In this document: positions 52,639-60,552 of the stretch, one piece after another
How the letters are laid out: each line of letters starts with the position of its first letter
Position numbering within the stretch: the first letter of the stretch is position 1
From: Bradyrhizobium sp. CB82
GTDB taxonomy: Bacteria > Pseudomonadota > Alphaproteobacteria > Rhizobiales > Xanthobacteraceae
Direction: 5' to 3'
DNA length: 64,000 nt
NCBI RefSeq assembly: GCF_029714405.1
Contig: NZ_CP121650.1
Coordinates: 4,903,001 to 4,967,000 of the forward strand
Translations under genes and position numbers: made by a program
The notes under the pieces: model-generated
Seen by the model: only the letters and a program-made list of their open reading frames with translations
What the model was told of the DNA's origin: nothing
Database searches by the model: none

Positions 52639-53429
52639 GAGAGCACCCGTTTAATTTCATCCAAGCAGCCGGCGATATTGTCTCGAGCATCGCGAATAAG
52701 CGTTAACGCCGTATCTACGTCAGCATCAACCATTGGTCTCCACTCCGCTGGAATCGCATCTCTGTAATCGGCAAGACGAAGATCTGAGATTGCACTCCAG
52801 ACCAGACCGACGGGTCGAAGATCCACCCCTCGACGTCTCAGATCTTTTCGAAATATATGCTTTCCAGCCTGTTCTAGCCACGATAGGCCACCGACCCGCC
52901 AGGGTGGGTTCCATCCTAATATCAGACGAGCCGCAAAAGCCAACTCGTGATCGATGATCCTGATGTGCTCGCCGCGAACGAGGCAGTTAGGATTTTCGGA
53001 ACGCCTATCAACGTTCTGGATAATCGCATCGAAGGCGAAGATACCGAGGGCCGTATCGACACTAGCCTCTTGCACATGGGTGTCCGGTGTCCAAGCCGCG
53101 AAGCCACCGGTCACGAGGACTGATCCAAATGCAATTTGATTGCTATTCCTCACGCGGGCCCGATGAGCTCCATCTGAAATCACGTCCGACCACGAGGACG
53201 GAATTTCGATTAGAACCGGCTCTGGTACTGGGAGGCGGAGATCCGCCGCGAGACACGCGGCGATCACTTCTCGCGCCAAACTGACCTCTTTTTCGTCGCA
53301 CGAGGCGGAAAACTTCGCGACAACGTAGATCGTGCTGCCATTCCCTCTTTCGCAAGCGAGCAGAAGAGGCGCAGTGCGGCCCGAGCTCATCGGACGTACG
53401 TATTCGACTGCCGTTACCCTCTCAAGCAT
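52635..53429 (-). CDS. HipA-like Ser/Thr kinase domain protein
   Basis: This 264-residue protein has a HipA/PI3K-type kinase core. A Lys-bearing strand IYVVAKFSA lies near residue 38. The catalytic loop is QNVDRRSENPNCLV (Asp and Asn pair, residues about 139-150), followed by the metal-binding RIIDHELAFAARLIL. The HipA N-terminal and HipB-binding parts are absent, so it is a compact single-domain variant. It precedes and overlaps the DUF3037 gene. Substrate unknown; related kinases in toxin systems phosphorylate aminoacyl-tRNA synthetases, but that is not shown for this branch. Confidence 0.78.
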   Translation of the reverse strand: MLERVTAVEYVRPMSSGRTAPLLLACERGNGSTIYVVAKFSASCDEKEVSLAREVIAACLAADLRLPVPEPVLIEIPSSWSDVISDGAHRARVRNSNQIAFGSVLVTGGFAAWTPDTHVQEASVDTALGIFAFDAIIQNVDRRSENPNCLVRGEHIRIIDHELAFAARLILGWNPPWRVGGLSWLEQAGKHIFRKDLRRRGVDLRPVGLVWSAISDLRLADYRDAIPAEWRPMVDADVDTALTLIRDARDNIAGCLDEIKRVLS

Positions 53430-53659
53430 ATGCCCCCCTCAACAAAGCATCTTGGACTATGCCGCTTGAGGAAGTCCACGCTCTCGCAACCCTGGCTTGC
53501 CGGATGCTGGTCGCGCCTACACCGATCAGTATCCGAACGGGAAGCCGCTAGGCTTTGTACGTTTATTTGTGCGCTGAATGCCCATATTCGAGCTAAATAC
53601 TTGATTTTTATGGTAATTTGGCGGAAGGGGTGTCCCGTCAACCGCCTTGATATTCCAAA
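53430..53659. other. Upstream region of the HipA-like gene
   Basis: AT-richer than its surroundings, so it is a likely promoter location for the leftward HipA-like/DUF3037 pair. No operator or box could be assigned. Confidence 0.35.
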
Positions 53660-53929
53660 GCTTTTCTAGCATCTGCTGCAGGCAATCTACGGTCGGAGCT
53701 ACGGCGAGCCGGACGACCTTGCAGCCGTAGCTTTGGGCCAACGGTTAGCTCGAACAGCCAAGCCTTCCCCGCTGACCAGCAATACGACGCGATCCGGTTT
53801 CTGTCCGGCGTCGCCATCGGCATCAATCCGCACACGGTGATGAGCTACGACGAGAACTGCGTCCCGTTTTGGCCGATCCTCACGCGGCACGCGATGGCAG
53901 ACGAGCACCTAGTGCACTCGTTCGCATAA
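53660..53929 (+). pseudogene. Broken remnants of hypothetical genes
   Basis: One frame reads LLQAIYGRSYGEPDDLAAVA; a second, directly after, reads QAFPADQQYDAIRFLSGVAI then NPHTVMSYDENCVPFWPILT and stops at 53927-53929. Both look like genuine coding sequence but neither has a start, so they are truncated pieces, joined or frameshifted near 53740. Confidence 0.45.
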
Positions 53930-54153
53930 GAGCTTGACGTCGGGCTGGAGCTTCCGGATATCGAAGCTGCGGAAGCGGCGGCGATCGAATTGAGCGGCCA
54001 AATTCTCAACGATGAACCAAACGGTCCGTTGTGGCGGACAACAAATGGCGCGTCGAGGTTAGTGACGGCCCCGGGATCCTCGGGCAGACTTTCCTCGTCG
54101 TTCAGTTTTCAGTCACGCGCCCGGCGCGCCAGCGGTTGCTCTTGTCGGATTGA
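53930..54153 (+). pseudogene. Frameshifted DUF6894-like remnant
   Basis: ELDVGLELPDIEAAEAAAIE corresponds to the middle of the DUF6894 gene at 48140, but the N-terminus with the RYFFDI motif is missing. After GPLWR the coding sense shifts frame to WRVEVSDGPGILGQTFLVVQ, matching the strand-rich end of that family. It is a 5'-truncated, frameshifted relic. Confidence 0.5.
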
Positions 54154-54224
54154 TGGATGATGGCCCGCCAGCGTGAACCGGCGGCCGGCCGGTCACCGGG
54201 TGGTCACCGGCCGGACAGGGCGCC

Positions 54225-54270
54225 GATCTGACCACCACCCGTGAGACCTTTGCGCGGTGGATTTTGTGTT
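54225..54270. repeat. Dispersed intergenic repeat, copy 3
   Basis: ATCTGACCACCACCCGTGAG, ACC and GCGGTGGATTTT match 44251-44291 and the rearranged copy at 48727. Upstream, GGTCACCGGGTGGTCACCGG is a direct-repeat variant of the GGTCACC element. Confidence 0.6.
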
Positions 54271-54360
54271 TCTCTAATCAGCGCTTTTCCACACCCACGA
54301 CGCACAGGGCCTCGCGCTCGGCGTGAAGCCCCGATAGTCCTTACGGAGGGCTGCCGTGGC

Positions 54361-54687
54361 TCATTGTATCGCGCGGTGCCATCTCCTGGGCTCCGTTGGC
54401 GCTACTCGTTCTTGTTGCGGATTTTTTGGAGCTGCATCGTCGATTTCCTCTTCCCCTCGGTAGACGACGAAGATCGAAAGAACATACGCAAGCTGCGCGA
54501 CAACAAGGCAGGCGACAATCAGGGACGTCCCCGCAAGAAAGCCAAATCCGTCGGAATGAAGAACGAGCGCGGCAGCCAACGCGATTGCCAGTGACACCGG
54601 AACCAGCGCCTGCGCGCGGAACCTCAGAGAAGCGGTCGCCGCTCCCATTCCTGCGCTCAGCACCAAGAGGCTCAGGATAAGCGCCAC
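54361..54687 (-). CDS. Small membrane protein (108 aa)
   Basis: A GTG at 54687 with GAAGG upstream gives ALILSLLVLSAGMGAATASL followed by FRAQALVPVSLAIALAAALV and GTSLIVACLVVAQLAYVLSI, three hydrophobic helices, then a charged cytoplasmic tail (YRGEEEIDDAAPKNP). Hydrophobic moment and positive charges suggest an inner-membrane protein. Function unknown. An ATG two bases upstream lies in another frame. Confidence 0.6.
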   Translation of the reverse strand: MALILSLLVLSAGMGAATASLRFRAQALVPVSLAIALAAALVLHSDGFGFLAGTSLIVACLVVAQLAYVLSIFVVYRGEEEIDDAAPKNPQQERVAPTEPRRWHRAIQ

Positions 54688-54689
54688 AT

Positions 54690-55291
54690 TTAGCCCTTCT
54701 ATGGCAATCCAAGGTTAGAGCAATCACAAAATGCAACCTGCTTAAAGCGCACTCCGGGTGCTCAAACAAGACCGTATTGTTACGAGCACAGCGGGCGCGG
54801 TTAACTGCGATGGCCCGACGAGCTCCGTGAGCTGTCCATCCCCCTGGGAGGGGACTCGCCGGCCACGGTTAGCTTGCATAGGGGCACTGACACGGACCTT
54901 ACAACATCAATCGACGGGCCGCCCCGTAGCGGCCCTTTTTGCGTTTATCCGGATGGCCATCAGCCTCGGGCGCCAACGTCATCGCTGGCCGACGATCAAC
55001 ACCGCGAGGACGACGATCCCCATGGCGTCAACTACGAGTGCGTAGGTCTCATATGGCAATAGCCGTTCCTATGTATGGCCAAGCGCCGGTAGCCTAATCG
55101 AGTCTCGATTTCCGCTCGGTTCGCTTTGCGACACTGGGCGGCGCTTCGCCTTGCCGGCAGCCTTCGGGCGGACCGTTTGCATTCCAGGACCGCTGGCGCG
55201 CGCCGTCTGTGCGTTGGCGCGCTTCTAGTGACAGGAACCTTGGGGACCGCAGACAGTTGATCAGCAGTCCCCGACAAGCGGAGTTTTTCCC
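54690..55291. other. Intergenic stretch with one terminator
   Basis: Apart from the terminator at 54916 I see only a possible 26-codon frame on the reverse strand near 54965-55045 (PYETYALVVDAMGIVVLAVL) with a TTG start, too weak to call. The rest is GC-rich without gene-like content. Confidence 0.4.
54916..54940 (+). terminator. Intrinsic terminator
   Basis: GGGCCGC (54916-54922) pairs with GCGGCCC (54929-54935) around CCCGTA, followed by TTTTT. No annotated gene ends just upstream, so it may terminate an unseen small RNA or a decayed gene. Confidence 0.7.
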
Positions 55292-55528
55292 ATGCGCGAG
55301 AAGCGCAGGCTGGTAGCGCCAGCGGCGTCCGCCCGCACCACCAAGGCATCGATTGAACCCCTGCGGACCGGTTATGCATTAATCGTCGACGGTCATGTCA
55401 AGGCGACCTTTGCGGCGAAAGCGAGCGCCCTGGAAGCTGGCACACAGCTGAAGAACCGATTCCCTCGGGTCAAGATCTACGACGCCGAAAACAAGCTCAG
55501 CGAGGTTGTTGAGATCGCCCTCGCTTGA
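55292..55528 (+). CDS. Small conserved hypothetical protein (78 aa)
   Basis: GGAG stands ten bases before the ATG. MREKRRLVAPAASARTTKAS is basic; the rest is compact alpha/beta (GYALIVDGHVKATFAAKASA and NRFPRVKIYDAENKLSEVVE). No membrane segment. It is followed 34 bases later by another small gene in the same direction. Function unknown. Confidence 0.62.
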   Translation: MREKRRLVAPAASARTTKASIEPLRTGYALIVDGHVKATFAAKASALEAGTQLKNRFPRVKIYDAENKLSEVVEIALA

Positions 55529-55562
55529 CGCGCCGATCGGCGGCCCGTTTGGAGTTGGCACC

Positions 55563-55781
55563 ATGAGCGTCGCGAGCACAGGCGACAAACGAGCCATGAC
55601 CATCTTGCGCGAATTGCAAGAGGCCGAGAAAGAGTTAGTCGGCAAGGCCGTCGTCTTGACTGACGGCAAGGCTGGCACAATCGATGGCGTCTTCCTCGAT
55701 GATGAGCATGGGCTCCGCATCTCGATCGCGGGGCATGAGGGTCGATGGCCGATCTCGACGGTGAAGCAAATCGAGAGCTGA
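55563..55781 (+). CDS. Small PRC-barrel-like protein (72 aa)
   Basis: The ATG at 55563 with TGGAG upstream gives a helical start (MTILRELQEAEKELVGKAVV) and a beta-rich end (LTDGKAGTIDGVFLDDEHGL, ISIAGHEGRWPISTVKQIES). The strand-turn pattern with GKAVVLTDGKAGTI resembles a minimal PRC barrel. It likely forms a pair with the preceding gene. The fold is suggested by pattern only. Confidence 0.58.
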   Translation: MSVASTGDKRAMTILRELQEAEKELVGKAVVLTDGKAGTIDGVFLDDEHGLRISIAGHEGRWPISTVKQIES

Positions 55782-55970
55782 ATCGCCCACGGCCTTGCAG
55801 CCTCAATCGATGACGGGAGGGTCGTCGGGCCGAATTAGACGCGGTTGCCGAGTGGGCCGTGTTATCGATTTAATCGGCCCACCGGAAGGCCGCCGACACG
55901 CTCGCCTGGCCTGATCCGGAGATCATCCTCTGTCGTCCAGTCTTTGCGGTCACCGCGGCGAGCGGCAGGA

Positions 55971-56156
55971 TCACCTACCCGGTGATATGAGCCACTCGAC
56001 TATGTCGGACGCAACCTTGGTCTGTCGGGACTTCCTAAGCAGACTGTCTCGTTTGTGCCCGGGTGGGAAGGTCTCGGCTTCGTCGCTCAACTGCCGGGCT
56101 TCTATAGCAAGCCGTACCTTCAGCGAGGACTTTGGTTTGAATCGGAGGCGCTTCAT
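55971..56156 (-). CDS. Small basic conserved protein (61 aa)
   Basis: MKRLRFKPKSSLKVRLAIEA then RQLSDEAETFPPGHKRDSLL and a helical end VASDIVEWLISPGR. Near-identical small proteins are scattered through Bradyrhizobium genomes, often in islands. It is helical and basic, with no membrane segment. Function unknown. Confidence 0.65.
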   Translation of the reverse strand: MKRLRFKPKSSLKVRLAIEARQLSDEAETFPPGHKRDSLLRKSRQTKVASDIVEWLISPGR

Positions 56157-56290
56157 TGATCGATCCCCATCCGTGAACCTGACTCATCGATAAGAACTCG
56201 CCGCAGCTGATAAAGGTTCATGAACGCCCGGTGAACGTTCATTGAACTTTAGCGATTCGACCCCGCCCGCGAAATTCTTATCTTCGGCGC

Positions 56291-56857
56291 ATGCGTATGG
56301 CGTACGAGCTTTGCCTGGCGACCGCCGGCAAGCAGGTCCCCGCCGGACCGGACTGGATCCATGAGGTGAAGCACGACGGCTACCAGATGCTGGTCATCCG
56401 GGAAGACAAGCGCGTGCGCCTCCTATCCCGCAACGGCAGCGACTGGACCCAGCGCTATCCCTGGATTGCCGAGGCCGCGCTGAAGAACCGGCAGAAGCAT
56501 TTCGTCATTGATGGCGAGGCCGTGATCCTCGGCGTCGACGGCATCTCCGATTTCAACGCGGTGCAGCTCTACGCCTTCGACATTCTCGCGATGGGCGGCG
56601 ACGATCTGCGAGCCCTGCCATTGCACATGCGCAAAGCAGACCTCGAGCAGTTGCTCGCGCGTCGGCCGGACGGCATCACCGTGGCGCCTTTCGAGCGCGG
56701 CGAGATCGGGCCAGACTTGTTTCGGGCCGCCTGCCGCATGGGGCTCGAGGGCGGCCTGGTGTCAAAGCAACGCGATCGGCCGTACCGCGGCGGCAGGCAA
56801 AAGTTCTGGATCAAGGTGAAGAACCGAAGCCATCCAGCGATGGAGCGGGAGCTCTAG
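56291..56857 (+). CDS. Minimal ATP-dependent DNA-ligase-like protein (copy 3)
   Basis: This 188-residue adenylation-domain protein carries motif I KHDGYQ (Lys near 27; the usual final Arg is Gln), motif III FVIDGEAVILGVDGISDF, motif IV GGLVSKQRDRPYRGGRQK, and motif V FWIKVKNRSHP. Compared with copy 2 it lacks about ten residues after DFN, where copy 2 has ALHSGKHNTE. The OB domain is absent. Whether it still adenylates is uncertain because of the Arg-to-Gln change. It precedes copy B of the CxxC gene by 91 bases. Confidence 0.7.
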   Translation: MRMAYELCLATAGKQVPAGPDWIHEVKHDGYQMLVIREDKRVRLLSRNGSDWTQRYPWIAEAALKNRQKHFVIDGEAVILGVDGISDFNAVQLYAFDILAMGGDDLRALPLHMRKADLEQLLARRPDGITVAPFERGEIGPDLFRAACRMGLEGGLVSKQRDRPYRGGRQKFWIKVKNRSHPAMEREL

Positions 56858-56948
56858 AGCTGGCCCCCTAGGCCATTGCCTTCCGGCGCAGACTCAGTTT
56901 TCATCGTATCCATTGCCGTCAGACTGCTTTTTTCAAGGAATTTTTATC

Positions 56949-57233
56949 ATGAACGGCGAAGCCGGATGCACGCTTTGCTGTCGAGCTCGGGTGCTCAAAA
57001 AGCTCATTCCCGTGGCTAGGGGCTACAGTCTGAAAATTTATGAGTGCGCCGGCTGCAGCAGCATTTTGTTGCTCGTTACCAGATTGAAGATGCCCAACAA
57101 GACGCGGGCGAAACCTTCGCGCAGGAGAAAGTTCAAGGCCATCGACGCAGCGCTGAAGCAAGCGGCCGCTCTAAATGTCAAACACGCAGATCGATTGTTC
57201 GCCCGATCACCGCCCGTGGTGACCACCCGGTGA
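56949..57233 (+). CDS. Small CxxC protein, copy B (ligase-linked)
   Basis: Its ATG is preceded by CAAGGAATT. It encodes 94 residues, MNGEAGCTLCCRARVLKKLI and YECAGCSSILLLVTRLKMPN, the same two CxxC pairs as copy A, then the basic tail RAKPSRRRKFKAIDAALKQA. It differs from copy A by substitutions and a shorter tail. Both copies follow a ligase-like gene in the same spacing and orientation, so the pair duplicated as a unit. Confidence 0.68.
   Translation: MNGEAGCTLCCRARVLKKLIPVARGYSLKIYECAGCSSILLLVTRLKMPNKTRAKPSRRRKFKAIDAALKQAAALNVKHADRLFARSPPVVTTR
57205..57224. repeat. GGTCACC-type palindrome at the CxxC gene 3' end
   Basis: GATCACC-GCCCGT-GGTGACC encodes the last codons (SPPVVTTR) of copy B and matches 48669-48688 with one base difference. 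Confidence 0.6.
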
Positions 57234-57285
57234 CCGCGCCGAAGCCGGCCTAAGAGAACGGACTGGAGACAAAAGGAGGATGTTG

Positions 57286-57563
57286 ATGAGGACGCCGCTG
57301 ATTCTCGCCGCCGCTATGTTTGGCTTTTCGGCGTCTGCCTTCGCGCAAACGGCAGCCCCCAAGGCGAACGCAGTACCCAAGGCTATAGGCAAGCCGCACA
57401 AACAGCCGGCCGCCCCAACCGGGTGTGTGACCTCGTAGGTACAGTCAAGGAGACCAAGCTTTGGGCCGGCGATTGTGCGGCATCGTCAGAGCTCAGGGGC
57501 AGCACACCCGCCGCCGAACCCGCAGCGCCAGCGGCACCTGCCGAAGAGCCTGCTAAACAATAG
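57286..57563 (+). pseudogene. Small exported protein gene with a two-base insertion
   Basis: AGGAGG precedes the ATG at 57286. MRTPLILAAAMFGFSASAFA is a signal peptide, followed by a Lys/Pro stretch. The frame stops at a TAG after PTGCVTS, but one frame over the sense resumes as DLVGTVKETKLWAGDCAASS and runs to TAG 57561-57563. A duplicated GT in TGTGTGACC explains the break; without it the protein would have about 91 residues with two Cys. It may be a recent loss or a sequencing error. Confidence 0.6.
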
Positions 57564-57781
57564 TGGCTTTCAGTTGCGCCCGCCCTCCTGTTGCTGGAAA
57601 CATCAGTCGCCTCGTCGATCGTGCCGAAGGCGATGAGGAACGGAGATCGCTGCACCGATCGTGCGGAACGGTAGCAGCGCAGGCCGAAGGACACCGCTTC
57701 AACGTGGTGCCTGCGGCCGTTTGACGTGAGGCTCCTGGAACAAGTGTCGGCGTAGCCCTCATCGCTACCACGTTAGCTTCC
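57564..57781. other. Intergenic stretch without a convincing gene
   Basis: Only poorly composed frames are present. No hairpin with T-run was seen. Confidence 0.4.
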
Positions 57782-58267
57782 TCAGCCGATGATCAAGACT
57801 ATCCAGGATACGGATGCGGCAAAGAGTGCTTGCGAGCTGATGCCGAGCGGCCAACTAAGCCTCCGCTTCGTGTGGGCCCATCTATGAAAGCGTTGTAAGG
57901 TCGTCAGGGGCTGCTTCGGAAGCACCCTGTGCACGACCCGTAAGGGGTCGGGCGTCATCCCTGCAAGGGCGCCGAGCACAATCACTCCAATCGTTGCGGG
58001 TGTCGCGAAAAGCCAAATTGCTATCAACAGACCCGCGCAAGCATCGAAGCCGATAAGGGCCAAATCGAGAAAAAACCTCGGATCCACTCGCAGCGGGGAA
58101 TTGTTGGCGCCGGGCTTTAACCTGATCGCTCGAAGTGGATAATCCCAATGCGGGATCGCATCGATCGCAAAGTGGCTTGCGAAGGCCGCAACCGCAACGA
58201 GGACTGGGTGCGACGGGAACAGACTAGCGACGGCGCCTCCGACAACTGCGTGAGTGCTTAAGATCAT
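57782..58267 (-). CDS. Membrane protein, YdjM/DUF457-like
   Basis: This 161-residue protein starts MILSTHAVVGGAVASLFPSH with GAGGCGAT upstream. It has hydrophobic helices and the HxxxD-type motif ASHFAIDAIPHWDYPLRAIR. A second cluster GALAGMTPDPLRVVHRVLPK precedes a final helix. The His/Asp spacing resembles the DUF457 membrane metal-hydrolase-like family. The assignment is by pattern, with an unknown substrate. It is unlike neighbours in being of normal length and undamaged. Confidence 0.6.
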   Translation of the reverse strand: MILSTHAVVGGAVASLFPSHPVLVAVAAFASHFAIDAIPHWDYPLRAIRLKPGANNSPLRVDPRFFLDLALIGFDACAGLLIAIWLFATPATIGVIVLGALAGMTPDPLRVVHRVLPKQPLTTLQRFHRWAHTKRRLSWPLGISSQALFAASVSWIVLIIG

Positions 58268-58362
58268 ATCGCCTCAGGCCAGCAACTGACGCGACTTGTC
58301 AACCGATCCGCAGATTTTCCGCGGACATGTAGCTAATCCGCCTTAGCGCCCAATGAAAGTCG

Positions 58363-58821
58363 TTAGCCCGCTGCTTCGACAAGGCCCGCAAAGCCACGCT
58401 CGCCCGGAGCAAAAGACCTGCGTTTGAACTTGTTGACGGCGCGGATTGCGAAACCGAGCCCGATCGGAGTGGTATGGCGCAAGAAGGCGATCTTCTTCAC
58501 ATAGCGCTCTACATGCCATTTGGCGTGCGCACCGTTGCGGAACAAGATCACGTCGCCGACGCCGTAGCGTTTCGGGGGCATGCCCTCGCTCTCGAGCACG
58601 ATCGATCCTTCAAGGATCATGATGGTCTCATCCAAATCATAGTACCAGTTGAACTTGCCCTCGGTGCAGGACCAGATGAAGGTCGAGGCAGTGCCGCACG
58701 CACTGGTGGACAGCAGGTACGAGCGGGCTTCCGGATTACCTTCGATAATCCAGGACGGCTCGATCGGCGATGGCTTGAGATCCACGTTGCAATGGCCGGT
58801 TTCAATAGGCGCAAGCGGCAT
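58363..58821 (-). CDS. Cupin-domain protein (DUF861-like)
   Basis: This 152-residue protein has a clean ribosome site (AGAGGTG). The single cupin barrel shows FNWYYDLDETIMILEGSIVL and KRYGVGDVILFRNGAHAKWH, giving E in the first motif and H in the second as possible metal ligands. The conserved Trp-rich region is typical of DUF861 proteins. It may act on or bind a small metabolite; the reaction is unknown. The end is a basic tail (VNKFKRRSFAPGERGF). Confidence 0.75.
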   Translation of the reverse strand: MPLAPIETGHCNVDLKPSPIEPSWIIEGNPEARSYLLSTSACGTASTFIWSCTEGKFNWYYDLDETIMILEGSIVLESEGMPPKRYGVGDVILFRNGAHAKWHVERYVKKIAFLRHTTPIGLGFAIRAVNKFKRRSFAPGERGFAGLVEAAG

Positions 58822-59051
58822 CGGTCACCTCTAAAGGATTGAATAAGGTTGCACGCTTTAAATGCATCCCGGTGAGGCAAAACTGAAGATTGTTCGCATC
58901 ATCGTACGTTCCGCGAGCAAGTATGAAGATGCCACTTTGCCGCATATCCGACTGGTGTACCCCCAATTTCCAAGCCAGCCCCCTCTGCACAAGCGGGCTG
59001 AAGCAGTGTAACCGTCCTAGCCTTCGATTTCCGCGGCGGGAGTTTTTTGGT

Positions 59052-59369
59052 ATGCCTCGCCAGCCATCCATCGTGCCGCAAGATGCAGACCAGGACACCT
59101 ACATCGTGCTGGACACCTCCGGCATTTGGGTAGGGCGCGCCTGGTGCGACGATGAGGATGACCACGAAACGCTGATCCGCGACCTCTTGGACGGCCAGTA
59201 TAGCTACCCCGTGCGCATCGTCTGTTTCAACACCACCGAGGGATGGTCGCGCGTTGTAACAACAGACATCGCTGGTGAGCTGCGGCGGCGCTGGGCCGAA
59301 GGGGAAACTATGCCAGCCTCTTTGCAACATTTGTTAGAAATGGCCATCCCCGCACAGAAGCGCCGCTAA
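59052..59369 (+). CDS. Conserved hypothetical protein (105 aa)
   Basis: GGGAG stands before the ATG at 59052; MPRQPSIVPQDADQDTYIVL opens a protein very common in Bradyrhizobium. The middle IRDLLDGQYSYPVRIVCFNT and TTDIAGELRRRWAEGETMPA are its conserved parts. It is probably cytosolic and alpha/beta. The open frame from 58890 is not used. Function unknown. Confidence 0.7.
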   Translation: MPRQPSIVPQDADQDTYIVLDTSGIWVGRAWCDDEDDHETLIRDLLDGQYSYPVRIVCFNTTEGWSRVVTTDIAGELRRRWAEGETMPASLQHLLEMAIPAQKRR

Positions 59370-59429
59370 TCTGGCAAATTTTTGAATCCGCTTCGACGAT
59401 GCCCGCAAGCGTGAACCGGTGGGCCTCGA

Positions 59430-59699
59430 TCACGCTAAAGGTACGGAGGCGCCCGGTGATGGAACGGGAGCTGTGAGTAAGTTCACAAAGCGCACATGTA
59501 GCGTGATGTAAGTCCTCGATCCGTCGAGGAGTACCCTGACCTGACTTCTCGTCGATCCAGGCCCCAGGACGATGCCGCGCTTTCCTCGAAGCTTGGGGCC
59601 GGCAGCGTCGGCAATGACAATCCGATGTCCCCCCGCCAGTTCATGCTTGACGACAAACAGGTCTGGCAGGTTTGGCAAATCGCGGCTTGTCCGGGTCAT
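59430..59699 (-). CDS. Small KOW-like protein (89 aa)
   Basis: After a short start (MTRTSRDLPNLPDLFVVKHE) comes a beta-rich region HRIVIADAAGPKLRGKRGIV then LGPGSTRSQVRVLLDGSRTY, with the GxxGxV-type pattern of KOW/SH3-like barrels found in NusG and ribosomal proteins. No clear ribosome site. An RNA-contact role is possible but not shown. Confidence 0.5.
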   Translation of the reverse strand: MTRTSRDLPNLPDLFVVKHELAGGHRIVIADAAGPKLRGKRGIVLGPGSTRSQVRVLLDGSRTYITLHVRFVNLLTAPVPSPGASVPLA

Positions 59700-59728
59700 G
59701 ATGGCAAGGGCTTACGGCAAAGCCGGAA

Positions 59729-59947
59729 ATGACGATAGAGCTGCCCGGCAACACTCGCGGCAAATGATGCAATGCTCCCCTGGATCGACCCGAAACCGGA
59801 GGGCCGTCATCCCCCCTGTGGCATGGGCATTGCAGATCTGGCATCGACTGGGATTGCAAGGCCCAGTTTGAGACAGGGCGCCGCCGGGACCGGCTGATCA
59901 AGGAGCCTTCCGAATTTCTGCGCGTCGATCGGCCCAAGAAAGCTTGA
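59729..59947 (+). pseudogene. Small gene with internal stop codon
   Basis: MTIELPGNTRGK is followed by TGA, then the same frame continues CNAPLDRPETGGPSSPLWHG, GIDWDCKAQFETGRRRDRLI and ends RVDRPKKA before TGA 59945-59947. The total is 72 codons. The post-stop sequence looks like coding sequence of a small Cys-rich Bradyrhizobium protein, so TGA probably replaced a Cys codon. Confidence 0.45.
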
Positions 59948-60051
59948 TTGCCGTCGGGCGGCCCATCGGGATCCGCGCTAAAAATCAATCCCCCGAGGGA
60001 TTGTTGCGCCCGTTCGCTCGTTGCGGTTGAATTGGTGCGGGAGAAATGCCC

Positions 60052-60357
60052 ATGCCGCTGGCTGCCGACGGGAAAGGCAAGGCTGTAGCTCACAGCGAGC
60101 TGCGGGCAATCGGGTTTTGGATGACGGTCGAGGGAGCCACCCCTGTTATACCCATCCGCGTCTTCGTCAGTTATGAGGCTCTCGCACAACTTGATCCGTT
60201 CGACATTCGAGACCTCGCTGCTGCCTTCGAGCATTTCGACAGGTTTCGAGCCCGCATCGAAGCTGCTGCCAGCGAGAAATTTGATCGCAGCGGTCCTGAT
60301 GGAGAGAAGTACGAGGATATACCTACGATCCGGTTGACCACTAATGATCCGATCTAG
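60052..60357 (+). CDS. DUF1488-like protein (101 aa)
   Basis: I prefer the ATG at 60052, eight bases after GGGAG, over the ATG at 60046, which is too close. MPLAADGKGKAVAHSELRAI continues GFWMTVEGATPVIPIRVFVS and YEALAQLDPFDIRDLAAAFE, then a helix with FDRFRARIEAAASEKFDRSG. This fits the small DUF1488 family. Function unknown. It lies just before the recombinase remnant. Confidence 0.65.
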   Translation: MPLAADGKGKAVAHSELRAIGFWMTVEGATPVIPIRVFVSYEALAQLDPFDIRDLAAAFEHFDRFRARIEAAASEKFDRSGPDGEKYEDIPTIRLTTNDPI

Positions 60358-60552
60358 CGCCTCGAGATCTGGCTGAAGGCGACCACGGTGGCGAAGCTGC
60401 GCGCCGCGCGTCAGCGCAAGCGTGAGGCGGTCGGAAAGGTCGAGGGTCGGAAGAGCTGGGCGGAGCTCAATCCGTAAGCGCTTAGCCGGAACCCTTGCTT
60501 CGGGATCGGAATAGCTGTGCGAAGAAGCCTCCGGGTTGGACGGAGGTTTGAG

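Noticed and set aside
43000..60000. CRISPR array in the repeat-bearing region
   Set aside because: The repeats are few, unequally spaced and of different types; there are no regular spacers or cas genes.
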